Translations under genes and position numbers: made by a program
Notes under the pieces: generated by a model
Told to the model about the DNA's origin: nothing
Database searches by the model: none
Seen by the model: only the letters and a program-made list of their open reading frames with translations
From: Maribacter polysiphoniae
Lineage (GTDB): Bacteria > Bacteroidota > Bacteroidia > Flavobacteriales > Flavobacteriaceae
Length of the DNA stretch: 64,000 bases
Direction: 5' to 3'
Assembly: GCF_003148665.1 (NCBI RefSeq)
Contig: NZ_QGGQ01000001.1
Location: forward strand, 62,001-126,000
Shown: positions 63,263 to 64,000 of the stretch, piece after piece
Numbering within the stretch: the stretch's first letter is position 1
How the letters are laid out: each line of letters opens with the position of its first letter

Positions 63263-64000
63263 GTAAAATTATCAGAATAGGAACCCGCGATAGTGAATTG
63301 GCACTATGGCAGGCGAATACCGTTAAAAAAAATCTAGAAGCCCTAGGTCACCAAACTAAACTTGTCCCTGTAAAATCCACAGGGGATTTGGTTCTAAACA
63401 AGCCCCTTTATGAAATGGGAATCACAGGTATTTTTACCAAGACCCTGGATATAGCCATGCTTAATGGTGATATCGACATTGCGGTACACTCCATGAAAGA
63501 TGTACCCACAGCCTTACCAAAAGGTATTGTACAGGCAGCGGTATTGAAAAGGGCCAATTATCTGGATATCCTAGCCTTTAAAGACAATGAGGAATTTCTT
63601 GGAAGTAGGGATGCCGTCATAGCTACCGGGAGTCTAAGAAGAAAAGCACAATGGTTGAACAGATACCCGACCCATACAGTCGTGGACATACGCGGTAACG
63701 TGAACAGCCGTATGCAAAAATTAATGGACAACGATTGGAACGGAGCTATTTTCGCAGCAGCCGGTTTAGATCGGATTGGATTGGAACATGAACACACTAT
63801 TGGACTCACATGGATGCTCCCTGCGCCCGCACAAGGTGCTATAATGGTGGTTGCAATGGAAAATGACGAGTTTGTCCGTGAAGCCTGTGCCGAACTGAAT
63901 CATGAACCTACCGCCATTTGCACCCAACTTGAACGTGAGTTCCTTAGACTCCTTGAAGGTGGATGTAGCGCGCCAATAGGAGCCTTGGCCTACATCAACA
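63259..64000 (+). CDS. hemC: hydroxymethylbilane synthase, 5' part (runs off window)
   Basis: Joins four porphobilinogen units into hydroxymethylbilane. 247 codons visible, no stop before the window end. 'IIRIGTRDSELALWQANTVK' is the standard start, 'SMKDVPTALPKG' carries the substrate-binding Asp, 'GSLRRKAQWLNRYP' the Arg pair, and 'LEGGCSAPIGALAYI' at the end holds the Cys that binds the dipyrromethane cofactor. The ATG overlaps the hemA stop (ATGA), so the two are translationally coupled. Confidence 0.96.
   Translation, partial: MSKIIRIGTRDSELALWQANTVKKNLEALGHQTKLVPVKSTGDLVLNKPLYEMGITGIFTKTLDIAMLNGDIDIAVHSMKDVPTALPKGIVQAAVLKRANYLDILAFKDNEEFLGSRDAVIATGSLRRKAQWLNRYPTHTVVDIRGNVNSRMQKLMDNDWNGAIFAAAGLDRIGLEHEHTIGLTWMLPAPAQGAIMVVAMENDEFVREACAELNHEPTAICTQLEREFLRLLEGGCSAPIGALAYIN

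Noticed and set aside
1508-64000. Search for tRNA, rRNA and CRISPR arrays
   Set aside because: No cloverleaf-like sequence and no regularly spaced repeats were found by eye; the heptanucleotide array at 32511 has no spacers.

Overview
The window looks like chromosomal DNA of a marine flavobacterium (Bacteroidetes, Flavobacteriaceae; a Maribacter/Zobellia/Arenibacter-type genome is a guess). The grounds are moderately AT-rich DNA, promoter-like TAnnTTTG boxes, weak ribosome binding sites, and typical families: PiT and NptA phosphate carriers with PhoU-like tails, LytTR regulators with TPR-LytS kinases, DUF3109, DUF6503, VPS10/BNR proteins beside sulfatases, and PA0069-type radical SAM proteins. 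No rRNA, tRNA or CRISPR array was seen.

Layout. 1-6 kb: phosphate uptake, with two PiT paralogues (the first cut by the window edge) around an inverted NptA-type Na/Pi carrier. 7-9 kb: yicC-gmk-nadD operon. 9-15.4 kb: sugar-type TIM-barrel isomerases, a Gfo/Idh/MocA oxidoreductase, DinB and ASCH proteins, and a GH29 fucosidase. 15.7-19.6 kb: a frameshifted tiny membrane protein, a shared terminator, and class I ribonucleotide reductase (nrdB then nrdA, minus strand). 20-24 kb: small secreted proteins and a LytTR regulator/histidine kinase pair. 24-32 kb: housekeeping genes (MarC, S41 protease, dCMP-type deaminase, HupE/UreJ, TerB-DnaJ, bacilliredoxin, acyltransferase, HD hydrolase, radical SAM). 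32.6-45.4 kb: a long minus-strand run of BNR protein, sulfatase, BNR protein, HemJ-like oxidase, sensor kinase, enoyl-CoA hydratase and a secreted unknown. It carries a 149-bp tandem duplication and ends in a 13-unit heptanucleotide array.

45.5-54.7 kb is an AT-richer accessory island and the most interesting part. It holds two surface-type lipoproteins whose first ~280 residues and upstream DNA are nearly identical, but whose C-terminal HExxH metallopeptidase-like domains differ. Each is followed at once by a different small secreted or lipidated protein. The island also has an orphan toxin-tip/immunity-like pair with a 4-base overlap, three decayed REP-associated transposase (RAYT) 5' ends with a shared repeat, a truncated IS4-type transposase, and further lone secreted proteins. 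The 3' end of the lactonase gene at the right edge occurs twice more as decayed copies, at the left edge of the island and inside it. This suggests repeated insertion at, or duplication from, that gene end. I read the island as a recombining store of modular exported effectors and partners; that reading is inference.

54.7-64 kb: lactonase, MATE pump and ferrochelatase (minus), an MscS channel and a DUF1460 amidase-like protein (plus), then an AraC regulator divergent from hemA-hemC (hemC runs off the end). A perfect 9-bp inverted repeat with a Fur-box look lies just before the AraC gene, suggesting iron-linked control near heme synthesis.
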